Shown here one piece after another: positions 15,340-27,469 of a DNA stretch of 64,000 bases (positions are counted from its first letter, which is position 1; the number at the start of each line of letters is the position of its first letter). The notes beneath the pieces are model-generated. The model ran no database searches. It was not told the origin of the DNA and saw nothing but the letters and a program-made list of their open reading frames with translations. Source of the stretch: Janibacter massiliensis (lineage in GTDB: Bacteria > Actinomycetota > Actinomycetes > Actinomycetales > Dermatophilaceae); assembly GCF_900289115.1 (NCBI RefSeq), contig NZ_LT985196.1:1666062-1730061 (forward strand), written 5' to 3'. Made by a program: the position numbers and the translations under genes.

Positions 15340-15368
15340 TTGGACAGCAGCCGAAAGGCTGCTACGGT
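15340..15368 (+). promoter_or_regulatory. Candidate rrn promoter P2, spacer forms an inverted repeat
   Basis: TTGGAC (15340-15345), exactly 17 nt, then TACGGT (15363-15368). The spacer plus the first -10 base is a perfect inverted repeat: AGCAGCC, GAAA, GGCTGCT (15346-15363). Confidence 0.65.
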
Positions 15369-15429
15369 ACGGCCCGCCGCAGAGATCCAAGCGCGATCAC
15401 ACCGACTGCTCGTAAAGCAGATCACGGAG

Positions 15430-15458
15430 TTGACGCCCAAGCATGGAAGCGGTAAGTT
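15430..15458 (+). promoter_or_regulatory. Candidate rrn promoter P3
   Basis: TTGACG (15430-15435), exactly 17 nt, then TAAGTT (15453-15458). Best match to the consensus among the three, and closest to the 16S leader. Confidence 0.65.
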
Positions 15459-15513
15459 GGAATGGTTGCCCCAAAGCAAGGCTCACTGAGCCGAGCAGAG
15501 GTGCGCGTCCGAA

Positions 15514-15537
15514 CCTTGAGAACTCAACAGCGTGTCA
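15514..15537 (+). other. 5' arm of the 16S precursor processing stalk
   Basis: This 24-nt stretch pairs with 17412-17435 in the 16S-23S spacer with two mismatches and a few G-U pairs, enclosing the whole 16S gene. It contains the motif TTGAGAACTCAA that is typical of actinobacterial rRNA leaders. RNase III would be expected to cut within this stalk. Confidence 0.6.
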
Positions 15538-15727
15538 AAAATCGATGCCAATAACCTCGTCACGAGGCCGGCCGAGACGCTCCACCAGGAGCGAGGACGT
15601 CGACGTCGTACGAAAATCCTTTGGTTGACAACGATCATCTAGCAATAGCTAGTTGTTCTTGCTCAGTCAGTGAAACAACCCTTCGAGGGTACGGATTTCT
15701 CATGACTTGGTCATGAGAGTCAAACAT

Positions 15728-20669
<4,942 letters not shown>

Positions 20670-20686
20670 CACACCGAAAGCGTGTT

Positions 20687-20705
20687 CGCGTCCACTGTGC
20701 AGTTC
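20687..20705 (+). other. 3' arm of the 23S precursor processing stalk
   Basis: Pairs with 17549-17567 in 18 of 19 positions (one A/C mismatch), closing a loop around the entire 23S gene. It is the expected RNase III substrate. The short 23S-5S spacer (20670-20741) holds nothing else recognisable. Confidence 0.65.
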
Positions 20706-20741
20706 CCGAGATACGGTCGGGTAGACTGACATCTCCATAGA

Positions 20742-20860
20742 GTTTCGGCTGTCATAGCGAGGGGGAAACGCCCGGTCCCATTCCGAACCCGGAAGCTAAG
20801 CCCCTCAGCGCCGATGGTACTGCACTGGAGACGGTGTGGGAGAGTAGGACGCAGCCGGAC
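20742..20860 (+). rRNA. rrf: 5S ribosomal RNA
   Basis: About 119 nt, with the conserved core CCCATTCCGAACCCGGAAGC, GGGAGAGTAGGACGC near the 3' end, and terminal strands (TTCGGCTG and CAGCCGGA) that pair. Order and spacing fit a standard 16S-23S-5S operon. Ends are estimated from the terminal helix. Confidence 0.97.
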
Positions 20861-20870
20861 AATCATTCAG

Positions 20871-20904
20871 AAACGCCCTCCCGGTTCGCCGGGAGGGCGT
20901 TTTC
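20871..20904 (+). terminator. Rho-independent terminator of the rRNA operon
   Basis: A perfect 14-bp stem (AAACGCCCTCCCGG against CCGGGAGGGCGTTT) with a TTCG tetraloop, followed by T-rich sequence. It begins 10 nt after the 5S end. This is the strongest terminator in the window. Confidence 0.95.
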
Positions 20905-20974
20905 TGCGTTGTACCTGTTACACCCGCTGTCCGGCCTGGTGGTCGGTGGTGGGCTGAGGCGAGAGGATCGATCC

Positions 20975-21898
20975 ATGGGTGACGACAACGGCCAGCGGCC
21001 ACGACGGACCGGGAAGCCCGGCGGCGAGGGAGGGCGTGCGGGCGGCCATCGGGAGGCGTCGGGGCGTGGGGCGTCAGGCCCTCGTGGTCCCCGCGGGGAC
21101 GCACGCGGCGGTACCGGTGCGCGCCCCGAGTCGGGAAGCCGGAGGCCGGCTCGTGCCGGCGCCGACCGGAACGTGGAGGCCACCGGCCCGCGCCTCGTGC
21201 CCAGGGAGGGTCGTAAGCCCGAGCCGGCGATCCCCGACGAGGTCACGGGCAAGGAGCTCGATCGGGCGGTGCACCAGCAGCTGCGAACGTTGAGCAAGGA
21301 GAATGCGGACGGCGTCGCCAAGCACCTGGTCATGGCCGCAGCCCTCATGGAGGCCGACGACCTCGACGGTGCGCTCGCCCATGCGGAGACGGCGGCCCGC
21401 CGTGCGGGTCGGGTTCCGGCTGCACGGGAAGCCCTGGGCCTCGTTGCCTACCGGCTCGGCGACTTCGCGCGCGCCCTGTCGGAGTTCCGCACGGTCCGAC
21501 GTCTGGGGGGCTCCTCGCACCTGCTGCCGCTCATGGTGGACTGCGAGCGGGGGTTGGGCCGGCACGAGCGTGCCCTCGAGCTCGCCTCGAGCCCGGAGGC
21601 GGCGACTCTCGGACCGGCGGAAGCGCTCGAGCTGACCATCGTCCGCTCGGGTATCCGTCTCGACCTCGGCCAGGCGGAAGCTGCTCGGCTGGAGCTGGAG
21701 GTCCCCGCGCTTCGAGGTCGCCTTCGACCCGAGCTGGCGCGGCTCTACTACGCCTACGCCGATGTCCTGCTCGCCCTGGATCGCGTCGACGAGGCGCGGG
21801 AGTGGTTCGGCAAGGCGGCGGAAGCGGACGTCGAGCTGACGACGGACGCCGACGACCGGCTGGCCGAGCTCGAGGGCGTCGTCGTCATCGAGGAGTGA
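20975..21898 (+). CDS. Tetratricopeptide-repeat protein with Gly/Arg-rich N-terminus
   Basis: A 307-residue protein of unknown task. Residues 1-75 are a disordered, strongly basic Gly/Arg/Ser/Pro stretch (for example RRTGKPGGEGGRAGGHREAS). Residues about 95-300 are helical repeats of TPR type, seen in MEADDLDGALAHAETAARR, YRLGDFARALSEFRTVRR and LLALDRVDEAREWFGKAAE, so it is probably a protein-protein adaptor. It sits between the rRNA operon and a HAD phosphatase gene, an order I associate with actinobacteria. The start ATG at 20975 follows GAGAGGA. Its stop overlaps the next start. Confidence 0.75.
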   Translation: MGDDNGQRPRRTGKPGGEGGRAGGHREASGRGASGPRGPRGDARGGTGARPESGSRRPARAGADRNVEATGPRLVPREGRKPEPAIPDEVTGKELDRAVHQQLRTLSKENADGVAKHLVMAAALMEADDLDGALAHAETAARRAGRVPAAREALGLVAYRLGDFARALSEFRTVRRLGGSSHLLPLMVDCERGLGRHERALELASSPEAATLGPAEALELTIVRSGIRLDLGQAEAARLELEVPALRGRLRPELARLYYAYADVLLALDRVDEAREWFGKAAEADVELTTDADDRLAELEGVVVIEE

Positions 21899-22755
21899 TG
21901 ACCCGGGTACCTCGCCCCGTCCTCGGGGTGGTTCTCGACGTCGACGGGGTCCTGCTCCACGGCCGCACCCCGGTTCCGCGCGCCGCCGAGGCCGTGGCTG
22001 GGCTCGAGGTCCCGGTGGTCATCGCGACGAACAACGCCTCGCGCTCGTCCGATGACGTCGCTGCCCTGCTGTCGACGACGGGCATCCGCTGCGCGCCGGA
22101 CCAGGTCCTCACCAGCGCCCGCGTCGCTGCCAACCACGTCCAGCGCGAGCACCCTGGGGCTCGTGTCCTTTCCGTCGGTTCCCGCGCGCTCGGTGAGGAG
22201 CTCGTGCGCGTAGGGCTGGTGCTCGTCGAGGACCCGCTGGCCGCGGACGTCGTGGTGCAGGGCTTCGCGCCGGGGACGACCGCGGCTGACCTGGGGCGGG
22301 CCGTCGTCGCCGTGCGACGAGGCGCCGCGTGGGTGGCGACGAACGCGGACCCGACGCTGCCGTCGGAGCTCGGTCCGGTACCCGGCAACGGCGCGCTCAT
22401 CGACGTCGTCGCCGCGGCGGCAGGGATGCGCCCGGTCGTCACCGGCAAGCCGTCGTCCACGTTCTACCGGGAGGCGCTGCGGCGCCTCGGCGATCCCGAA
22501 CCGGCCCGGGTGCTCGCGGTCGGCGACCGACTGTCGACCGATGTCCGGGGCGCGAACGCAGCCGGGCTGAGCAGTGTCCTCGTGCGCACCGGGATCGATG
22601 CGACGACGCCGCTCGACGCAACCACCGTGCCCCGGGCAGACATCCCGGCCGCTGTCCTCGAGGACCTGGCGGGGCTGCCCGGCTTGGTCCTTCGGGGCGT
22701 CGGCCCCGTGGCGTACGGTGAACCGAACCATCCTCTCGACCGGAGGTCGCCGTGA
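21898..22755 (+). CDS. HAD-IIA (NagD-like) phosphatase
   Basis: A cytoplasmic phosphatase of the haloacid dehalogenase superfamily, 285 residues. Motif I is LDVDGVLLHG (nucleophile and acid Asp), motif II is the NNASRSS region, the conserved Lys is in VTGKPSS, and motif III is AVGDRLSTDVRGANAAG. The C2-type cap between them places it with NagD/p-nitrophenyl phosphatase-like enzymes. The natural substrate is not known. The ATG at 21898 overlaps the TPR-gene stop by one base; a GTG at 21895 would give a 4-nt overlap and one more residue. Confidence 0.85.
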   Translation: MTRVPRPVLGVVLDVDGVLLHGRTPVPRAAEAVAGLEVPVVIATNNASRSSDDVAALLSTTGIRCAPDQVLTSARVAANHVQREHPGARVLSVGSRALGEELVRVGLVLVEDPLAADVVVQGFAPGTTAADLGRAVVAVRRGAAWVATNADPTLPSELGPVPGNGALIDVVAAAAGMRPVVTGKPSSTFYREALRRLGDPEPARVLAVGDRLSTDVRGANAAGLSSVLVRTGIDATTPLDATTVPRADIPAAVLEDLAGLPGLVLRGVGPVAYGEPNHPLDRRSP

Positions 22756-23309
22756 TCCCGCCCCTCACCCGCGCCGTGCTGCACCTCGGTCTGTCGACCA
22801 CCGAGGCAGTCCTCGACCGTGCCCTCACCGTCGTCCGGCTCGCCGACACCCTCCTCGTCGCGGGTGCCCGCGACAACGCTGCGGCGGGTCGGGGCACGAG
22901 CCCGTGGCCGGCCGAGGACGAGGGCGATCTCGCGGCGGTGTCGCTCCGGCTGGCAGGGGACGAGGAGACCGAGACGCCGAATACCCCGGCACGGAAGACG
23001 GTGGCGAAGGCCGCGGCACGGAAGACCACGACCCGGAAGACCGCGTCGAAGAGCACGCCTCGGAAGACGGCGGCGAAGACCACGGCACGCAAGGCCGCGA
23101 CGACGGTGACTGGGACGTCGACGGCGAACAAGGCCGCTGCTGCCAGGACGACTCCTGCGAAGACGCCCGGGCAGAACGCTGCTGCTGCGAAGACCTCGGC
23201 CAAGAAGACGCCCGCGCGGTCGTCCGCGAAGGCGGCCGCCACGGGCGCCGCGAAGAACGCCGAGAAGGGTCGGACGCCGCGCCAGACCACCCCGCGGTCC
23301 GACGCGTGA
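22752..23309 (+). CDS. Histone-H1-like Lys/Ala/Thr-rich protein
   Basis: A 185-residue protein in two parts. Residues 1-45 are a helical, partly hydrophobic segment (AVLHLGLSTTEAVLDRAL and RLADTLLVAGARD). Residues from about 75 to the end are a low-complexity basic tail built from irregular ARKT, KKTP and AKTT units, like bacterial histone-H1 homologues (Hc1/Hc2, or the tails of HupB and PhaF). Nonspecific nucleic-acid binding is likely; the role of the N-terminal helices is unknown. The start is GTG, overlapping the phosphatase gene by 4 nt. The tail is GC-rich and in frame throughout. Confidence 0.7.
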   Translation: MIPPLTRAVLHLGLSTTEAVLDRALTVVRLADTLLVAGARDNAAAGRGTSPWPAEDEGDLAAVSLRLAGDEETETPNTPARKTVAKAAARKTTTRKTASKSTPRKTAAKTTARKAATTVTGTSTANKAAAARTTPAKTPGQNAAAAKTSAKKTPARSSAKAAATGAAKNAEKGRTPRQTTPRSDA

Positions 23310-23545
23310 GCGAGCTGCGACCGGGTCCGGTGCCGGGACCGCCGCCCGCCGGCGGTCCGACGCTCCACTCGCCGCCGGCGACGAGCGCCACGACCGCAGG
23401 TGTCCCGCAGACCGGGGACACCGTCATCGACGGGGCTCTCGCCGAGCTCGCCGCCGCCGAGACGGGTGACCTCGATGCGCAGCTGAGCGCGGCGGAGGAG
23501 CTCCACACGCGGCTCCGGGCTCGCCTGTCCGACCTCGGGGAATGA
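23306..23545 (+). CDS. Small hypothetical protein upstream of tlyA
   Basis: A 79-residue protein I cannot assign. The first half is Pro/Gly/Thr-rich and probably disordered; the second half (VIDGALAELAAAETGDLDAQ through AAEELHTRLRARLSDLG) is predicted to be one or two charged helices that could form a coiled coil. It is bracketed by 4-nt overlaps (GTGA with the H1-like gene, ATGA with tlyA), which argues strongly that it is a real, translated gene. Small proteins at this place are seen in related actinobacteria. Confidence 0.65.
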   Translation: MSELRPGPVPGPPPAGGPTLHSPPATSATTAGVPQTGDTVIDGALAELAAAETGDLDAQLSAAEELHTRLRARLSDLGE

Positions 23546-24393
23546 CCGAGCGCCTCGACGTCCACCTCGTGCGGGCCGGCCTCGCCCGGTCACGCGGGGA
23601 GGCCACCCAGCTCGTGCGCTCGGGCGCGGTGACCGTCAACGGCGGCCCGGCCCGGCGCGCGTCCCATCCCGTCGAGGACGACGACGCGGTGGAGGTGGAG
23701 CGCGACGGTCCGGCGTGGGTCGGCCGCGGCGCGTTCAAGCTCGAGGGCGCGCTGGCCGGGCTCGGCCGGGACGCCCCGACCGTCGGGGGCGCCCGGTGCG
23801 TGGACGTCGGCGCCTCGACGGGAGGGTTCACCCAGGTCCTCATCCGCAGGGGTGCGGCGAGCGTCGCCGCGATCGACGTCGGCCACGGCCAGCTCGCTCC
23901 CGTGGTGGCGGACGACCCGCGCGTCACCGACCACTCCGGAACGACCGTCCGCGGCCTGGACCCGAGCGCCGTCGGCGGGCCCTTCGACGTGCTCGTCGCC
24001 GACCTCAGCTTCGTGTCCCTCGGCACCGTCGCGGAGGACCTCGCCGGGCTCGTCCGCGCCGGCGGGCACGCGATCGTCCTCGTGAAGCCCCAGTTCGAGG
24101 TCGGTCGCGAGCGCCTGGGGAAGAACGGCCTCGTCCGGTCCGCGTCCGCTCGTCGCCACGCGGTCCTCGAGGCCGCGCACGCCCTCGCCGCTGCCGGGCT
24201 CCAGCCGCGGCGGGCCCTGCCGAGCCCCGTGGTCGGCACGACGGGCAACCGCGAGTACCTCCTGTGGCTGACCCGTACGGCAGACCTGGACCCGGACGCC
24301 ACCGGTCCGGCCCCGACCGGGGCCAGCAGCGCCCTGACATGGCAGGCTCTGGAGATGGAGATCGACCGGATCGTCGCGACGGAGGAGGGCTGA
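23542..24393 (+). CDS. tlyA: TlyA-type 16S/23S rRNA 2'-O-methyltransferase
   Basis: S-adenosylmethionine-dependent methyltransferase that in mycobacteria modifies C1409 of 16S and C1920 of 23S rRNA and thereby makes ribosomes sensitive to capreomycin. The 283-residue protein has an N-terminal S4 RNA-binding domain (1-60, RLDVHLVRAGLARSRGEATQ) and an FtsJ-like fold with the SAM motif CVDVGASTGGFTQVLIRRGA (near residues 88-107), LVADLSFVSL and IVLVKPQFEVG. It lies about 2.7 kb after the rRNA operon, whose product it would modify. It overlaps nadK by one base. Confidence 0.92.
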   Translation: MTERLDVHLVRAGLARSRGEATQLVRSGAVTVNGGPARRASHPVEDDDAVEVERDGPAWVGRGAFKLEGALAGLGRDAPTVGGARCVDVGASTGGFTQVLIRRGAASVAAIDVGHGQLAPVVADDPRVTDHSGTTVRGLDPSAVGGPFDVLVADLSFVSLGTVAEDLAGLVRAGGHAIVLVKPQFEVGRERLGKNGLVRSASARRHAVLEAAHALAAAGLQPRRALPSPVVGTTGNREYLLWLTRTADLDPDATGPAPTGASSALTWQALEMEIDRIVATEEG

Positions 24394-25307
24394 TGGCGCC
24401 GCAGCGCAGGATCCTCCTGGTCGCGCACCCGAGCCGGGCCGAGGCGTTCGACAGCGCGCGCGCCGTCACCGCCCGCGTTCGGGCCGCGGGAGTCGAGGTC
24501 GCCGTCGACCCCGAGCAGCCCGGTGCCGATCAGCTCCTGGCCCTCCCCGGCGTCGTCTCCGCCGATCCGCAGCAGCCGGCGCGCGGGTGCGAGCTCGTCT
24601 GCGTGCTGGGCGGCGACGGGACGATCCTGCGCGGTGCCGAGCTCTCCCGCGACCTCGGCGTGCCGCTCATCGGCGTCAACCTCGGCCACGTGGGGTTCCT
24701 CGCCGAGTCCGAGCGCGACGCCCTCGACGTCACCGTCGACCGGATGCTCGCCCGGGACTACGTCGTCGAGGACCGGATGACCCTCGAGGTCGTCGCCACC
24801 CACGCGGGGCGCGAGATCTTCCGCGGCTGGGCCCTGAACGAGGCGACCGTCGAGAAGGCAGCCCGCGAGCGGATGCTCGAGCTCACCGCCGAGATCGACG
24901 GCCGGCCGCTGTCCACCTGGGGCTGCGACGGCGTCGTCATTGCCACCCCGACCGGCTCGACGGCCTACGCCTTCTCCGCCGGTGGGCCGGTGATCTGGCC
25001 CGACGTCGAGGCGATCCTCCTCGTCCCCATCAGCGCGCACGCCCTCTTCGCCCGGCCCGTCGTCCTGGGGCCCCGTTCCCGCCTGGCGGTCGAGGTCGTC
25101 CCGCACACGGACGGCCTCGGGGTCGTCTGGTGCGACGGCCGCCGTGCCGTGGACCTCCCGCCCGGTGCCCGGATCGAGGTCACCCAGTCGGCGATCCCGG
25201 TCCGTCTCGCGCGGCTGAGCGACGCCCCGTTCACCGACCGCCTCGTCGCGAAGTTCGACCTGTCCGTCCACGGCTGGCGCGGCCGTGCCCGGGAGGACCG
25301 CTCGTGA
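24393..25307 (+). CDS. nadK: NAD kinase
   Basis: Phosphorylates NAD to NADP. The 304-residue protein carries the GGDGT motif (VLGGDGTILRGAELS), NLGHVGFLAE, the conserved NEATVEK and the Gly-rich VIATPTGSTAYAFSAGGP. Actinobacterial enzymes of this family commonly use polyphosphate as well as ATP; that cannot be told here. The tlyA-nadK-recN order is conserved in actinobacteria. Start ATG overlaps tlyA (TGATG); the stop overlaps recN (GTGA). Confidence 0.96.
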   Translation: MAPQRRILLVAHPSRAEAFDSARAVTARVRAAGVEVAVDPEQPGADQLLALPGVVSADPQQPARGCELVCVLGGDGTILRGAELSRDLGVPLIGVNLGHVGFLAESERDALDVTVDRMLARDYVVEDRMTLEVVATHAGREIFRGWALNEATVEKAARERMLELTAEIDGRPLSTWGCDGVVIATPTGSTAYAFSAGGPVIWPDVEAILLVPISAHALFARPVVLGPRSRLAVEVVPHTDGLGVVWCDGRRAVDLPPGARIEVTQSAIPVRLARLSDAPFTDRLVAKFDLSVHGWRGRAREDRS

Positions 25308-27034
25308 TCCGAGAGGTCCGTCTGCGTGACCTCGGCGTCATCGCGGAGGCCGAGCTCTCCCTCGCCGACGGTCTCACCGTCATCTCCGGCGAGACCGGCG
25401 CCGGCAAGACGATGGTCGTCACCGCCCTCGGGCTACTCGCGGGGGGCCGAGCGGACACGGCCGTCGTCAGGTCCGGGACGCAGCGGGCCCTCGTCGAGGC
25501 CGTCCTCGAGGTGCCCGCGCCGCACGCCGTCCGGGACCGCGTCGACGAGGCCGGGGGAGACCTCGACGGTGACGAGCTCGTCGTCGTCCGCACGGTCGCC
25601 CCGAACGGACGCGGTCAGGCACACCTCGGAGGCCGGCGGGTTCCCGTGTCCGTGCTCGGCGAGATCGGGGAGCACGTCGTCGCGATCCACGGTCAGGCCG
25701 ACCAGTGGCGCCTGCGCCGGAGCGACGAGCACCGCGCCGTCCTCGACGTCTTCGGCGGCCCGACGGTGGCCGCGGCGATCGAGCGCGTGGCCCTCGCCTG
25801 GGAGGCGCTGCGGGCGGCGACCGAGGAGATCGAGCGCCTGCGCGCGGACGCCCGGGACCGGGCTCTGGAGCGCGAGGTCCTCCTCGAGCGGCTCGAGGAG
25901 ATCGCGCGTGTCGAGCCCCTGCCCGACGAGGACGACCGGCTGCGGATCGAGGACGACCGGCTCGCGTGGGCGGACGACCTGCGTGCCGCTGCCGCGTCCG
26001 CGCGCGACGCGCTCCTCGGGGACGACACGGGCAGCGGCCACGACGTCGCAGCGCTCGTCGGTGGCGCTCGGGGCCACCTCGGACGGGTCCGCGAGCACGA
26101 CCCGCAGCTCGCCGAGCTCGACGACCGCCTGGCCGAGGTCGCGACCCTGGCCCAGGAGGTCGGGATCGACCTCGCCTCCTACGCCGACCGCGTCGACGTC
26201 GACCCGGAGCGCCACGCCTGGGTGCAGGAGCGCCGGGCCGTCATCGCCGCGCTCGTGCGACGGCACGGTGACACCATCGCCGACGTCCTCGCCTCCGGCG
26301 AACGGGGCGCGTCGCGCATCGCCGAGATCGACGCGGCCACCGATCTGCTCGAGGGAGCCGACGAGCGTCTCGAGCTGCTGCGTGGGGCCTACGCCACCGC
26401 TGCCGACGAGCTCACCGCGCTGCGCACGGCCGCCGCGGCTCGGCTCGAGGCCGCCGCGACCGCCGAGCTCGTCACCCTCGCCATGCCGAGGGCGCGCCTG
26501 GCGATCGCCGTCGGCGACGGCCCGGACGGGCCGCGGGGGCGAGACCGCGTCGAGATCCTCTTCTCGGCCAATCCCGGGTCGGATCTGCTGCCGGTGACGA
26601 AGGCCGCCTCAGGCGGCGAGCTCTCCCGGATCATGCTCGCCCTCGAGGTCGCGCTCGCCGGTCCAGCACCCACGCAGCGGGGGAGCGGACCGACCTACGT
26701 CTTCGACGAGGTCGACGCGGGCGTCGGCGGGCGGGCGGCGCTCGACATCGGCTCGCGGCTGGCGGCCCTGGCCCGCTCGCACCAGGTCGTCGTCGTCACC
26801 CACCTCGCCCAGGTCGCCGCGCACGCCGACCGGCATCTCGTCGTCCGCAAGTCCACCGACGGTCAGGTGACCCGCAGCGACGTCGTCGATCTCGACCCGG
26901 CCGAGCGAGTGGCCGAGCTCGCCCGGATGATGGGCGGCGACGAGGGCGAGACGGCCCGCGCCCACGCCCAGCAGCTGTTCGACGACGCGCAGACCGCCGT
27001 CGCGGACGCCCGAGCGGAAGGAACCGCCCGATGA
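25304..27034 (+). CDS. recN: DNA repair protein RecN
   Basis: SMC-like ATPase that acts early in double-strand-break repair. The 576-residue protein has the Walker A box SGETGAGKTMVV near residues 27-38, two coiled-coil arms (about 150-220 and 270-380, rich in Glu/Arg/Leu), and a C-terminal half with the ABC signature KAASGGELSRIMLAL and Walker B YVFDEVDAGVGGRA. Normal family length. It overlaps nadK by GTGA and the next gene by ATGA. Confidence 0.96.
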   Translation: MIREVRLRDLGVIAEAELSLADGLTVISGETGAGKTMVVTALGLLAGGRADTAVVRSGTQRALVEAVLEVPAPHAVRDRVDEAGGDLDGDELVVVRTVAPNGRGQAHLGGRRVPVSVLGEIGEHVVAIHGQADQWRLRRSDEHRAVLDVFGGPTVAAAIERVALAWEALRAATEEIERLRADARDRALEREVLLERLEEIARVEPLPDEDDRLRIEDDRLAWADDLRAAAASARDALLGDDTGSGHDVAALVGGARGHLGRVREHDPQLAELDDRLAEVATLAQEVGIDLASYADRVDVDPERHAWVQERRAVIAALVRRHGDTIADVLASGERGASRIAEIDAATDLLEGADERLELLRGAYATAADELTALRTAAAARLEAAATAELVTLAMPRARLAIAVGDGPDGPRGRDRVEILFSANPGSDLLPVTKAASGGELSRIMLALEVALAGPAPTQRGSGPTYVFDEVDAGVGGRAALDIGSRLAALARSHQVVVVTHLAQVAAHADRHLVVRKSTDGQVTRSDVVDLDPAERVAELARMMGGDEGETARAHAQQLFDDAQTAVADARAEGTAR

Positions 27035-27453
27035 GCCGGATCGTGCTCCTGCACCCGTCGACCGGTCCCGCGGGACTGCGGCAATCGCTCACCGACGCCG
27101 GTCACCTCGTCATCACGCTGGGCCCCCCGGCGGGGCCGGCGTCCGCACGTGCCCTCCGGCGGGCTGCTCGCGGGACCGACGCGGTCCTGCTCGACGCCCG
27201 CGCCGGCGGCACGGCAGCCGCGGTCGCCAGCGTCCTGTTGGCCGCCCTCGACCGCCCGCGGGTCGTCGCCCTCGCCGACGGTGCGACGACCACCCCGGCC
27301 CTCGCCGTCCTGGCGCGCCGGGCCGACCTCGTCATCGCCGCCGACGGCTCCACCGCCGACCGGGCGCACGTCGTCCGCTCGCGGCGCGTCGAGGTGGCCG
27401 CCCACCCGTCGGCGGTCGAGCTGGCGGGGTGGCTCACCGAGCCGCTCGCGTGA
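27031..27453 (+). CDS. Hypothetical protein between recN and pyrG
   Basis: A 140-residue protein with no family I recognise. It looks like an alpha/beta (Rossmann- or receiver-like) fold: [25 protein letters not shown] and LVIAADGS read as successive strands, each followed by an Ala/Arg-rich helix. No membrane segment, no catalytic motif. It is coupled to recN by an ATGA overlap and ends 16 bp before pyrG. In many other actinobacteria this slot holds steA and a copper-transporter/SteB gene; neither is seen here. Confidence 0.6.
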   Translation: MSRIVLLHPSTGPAGLRQSLTDAGHLVITLGPPAGPASARALRRAARGTDAVLLDARAGGTAAAVASVLLAALDRPRVVALADGATTTPALAVLARRADLVIAADGSTADRAHVVRSRRVEVAAHPSAVELAGWLTEPLA

Positions 27454-27455
27454 CG

Positions 27456-27461
27456 TAGGGT
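27456..27461 (+). promoter_or_regulatory. -10 element of a leaderless-type pyrG promoter
   Basis: TAGGGT lies 8 nt before the pyrG GTG (27470) in a 16-bp gap. There is no Shine-Dalgarno sequence in front of the start. Confidence 0.6.
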
Positions 27462-27469
27462 TGAAGCCC

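Larger units (their letters stand above)
15112..15727 (+). other. rRNA operon promoter and leader region (616 bp without a gene)
   Basis: This non-coding region holds three candidate sigma-70-type promoters (15186, 15340, 15430), the 5' arm of the 16S processing stalk (15514-15537), and a perfect hairpin just ahead of 16S (15698-15718: nine paired bases around TTG). Another TTGACA at 15625-15630 is followed only by poorly spaced -10 candidates. A loose GC stem (15142-15178) after tyrS could end that transcript. Short open frames here are not convincing. Confidence 0.75.

Noticed and set aside
15625-15651. Fourth rrn promoter at TTGACA (15625)
   Set aside because: Possible -10 boxes are at wrong spacing (15 or 19 nt), and the site lies within the precursor leader beyond the 16S stalk arm.
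22980-23260. Tandem DNA repeat or CRISPR-like array
   Set aside because: The short repeated units are codons of the Lys/Ala/Thr-rich tail, irregular in spacing and in a conserved frame; there are no spacers.
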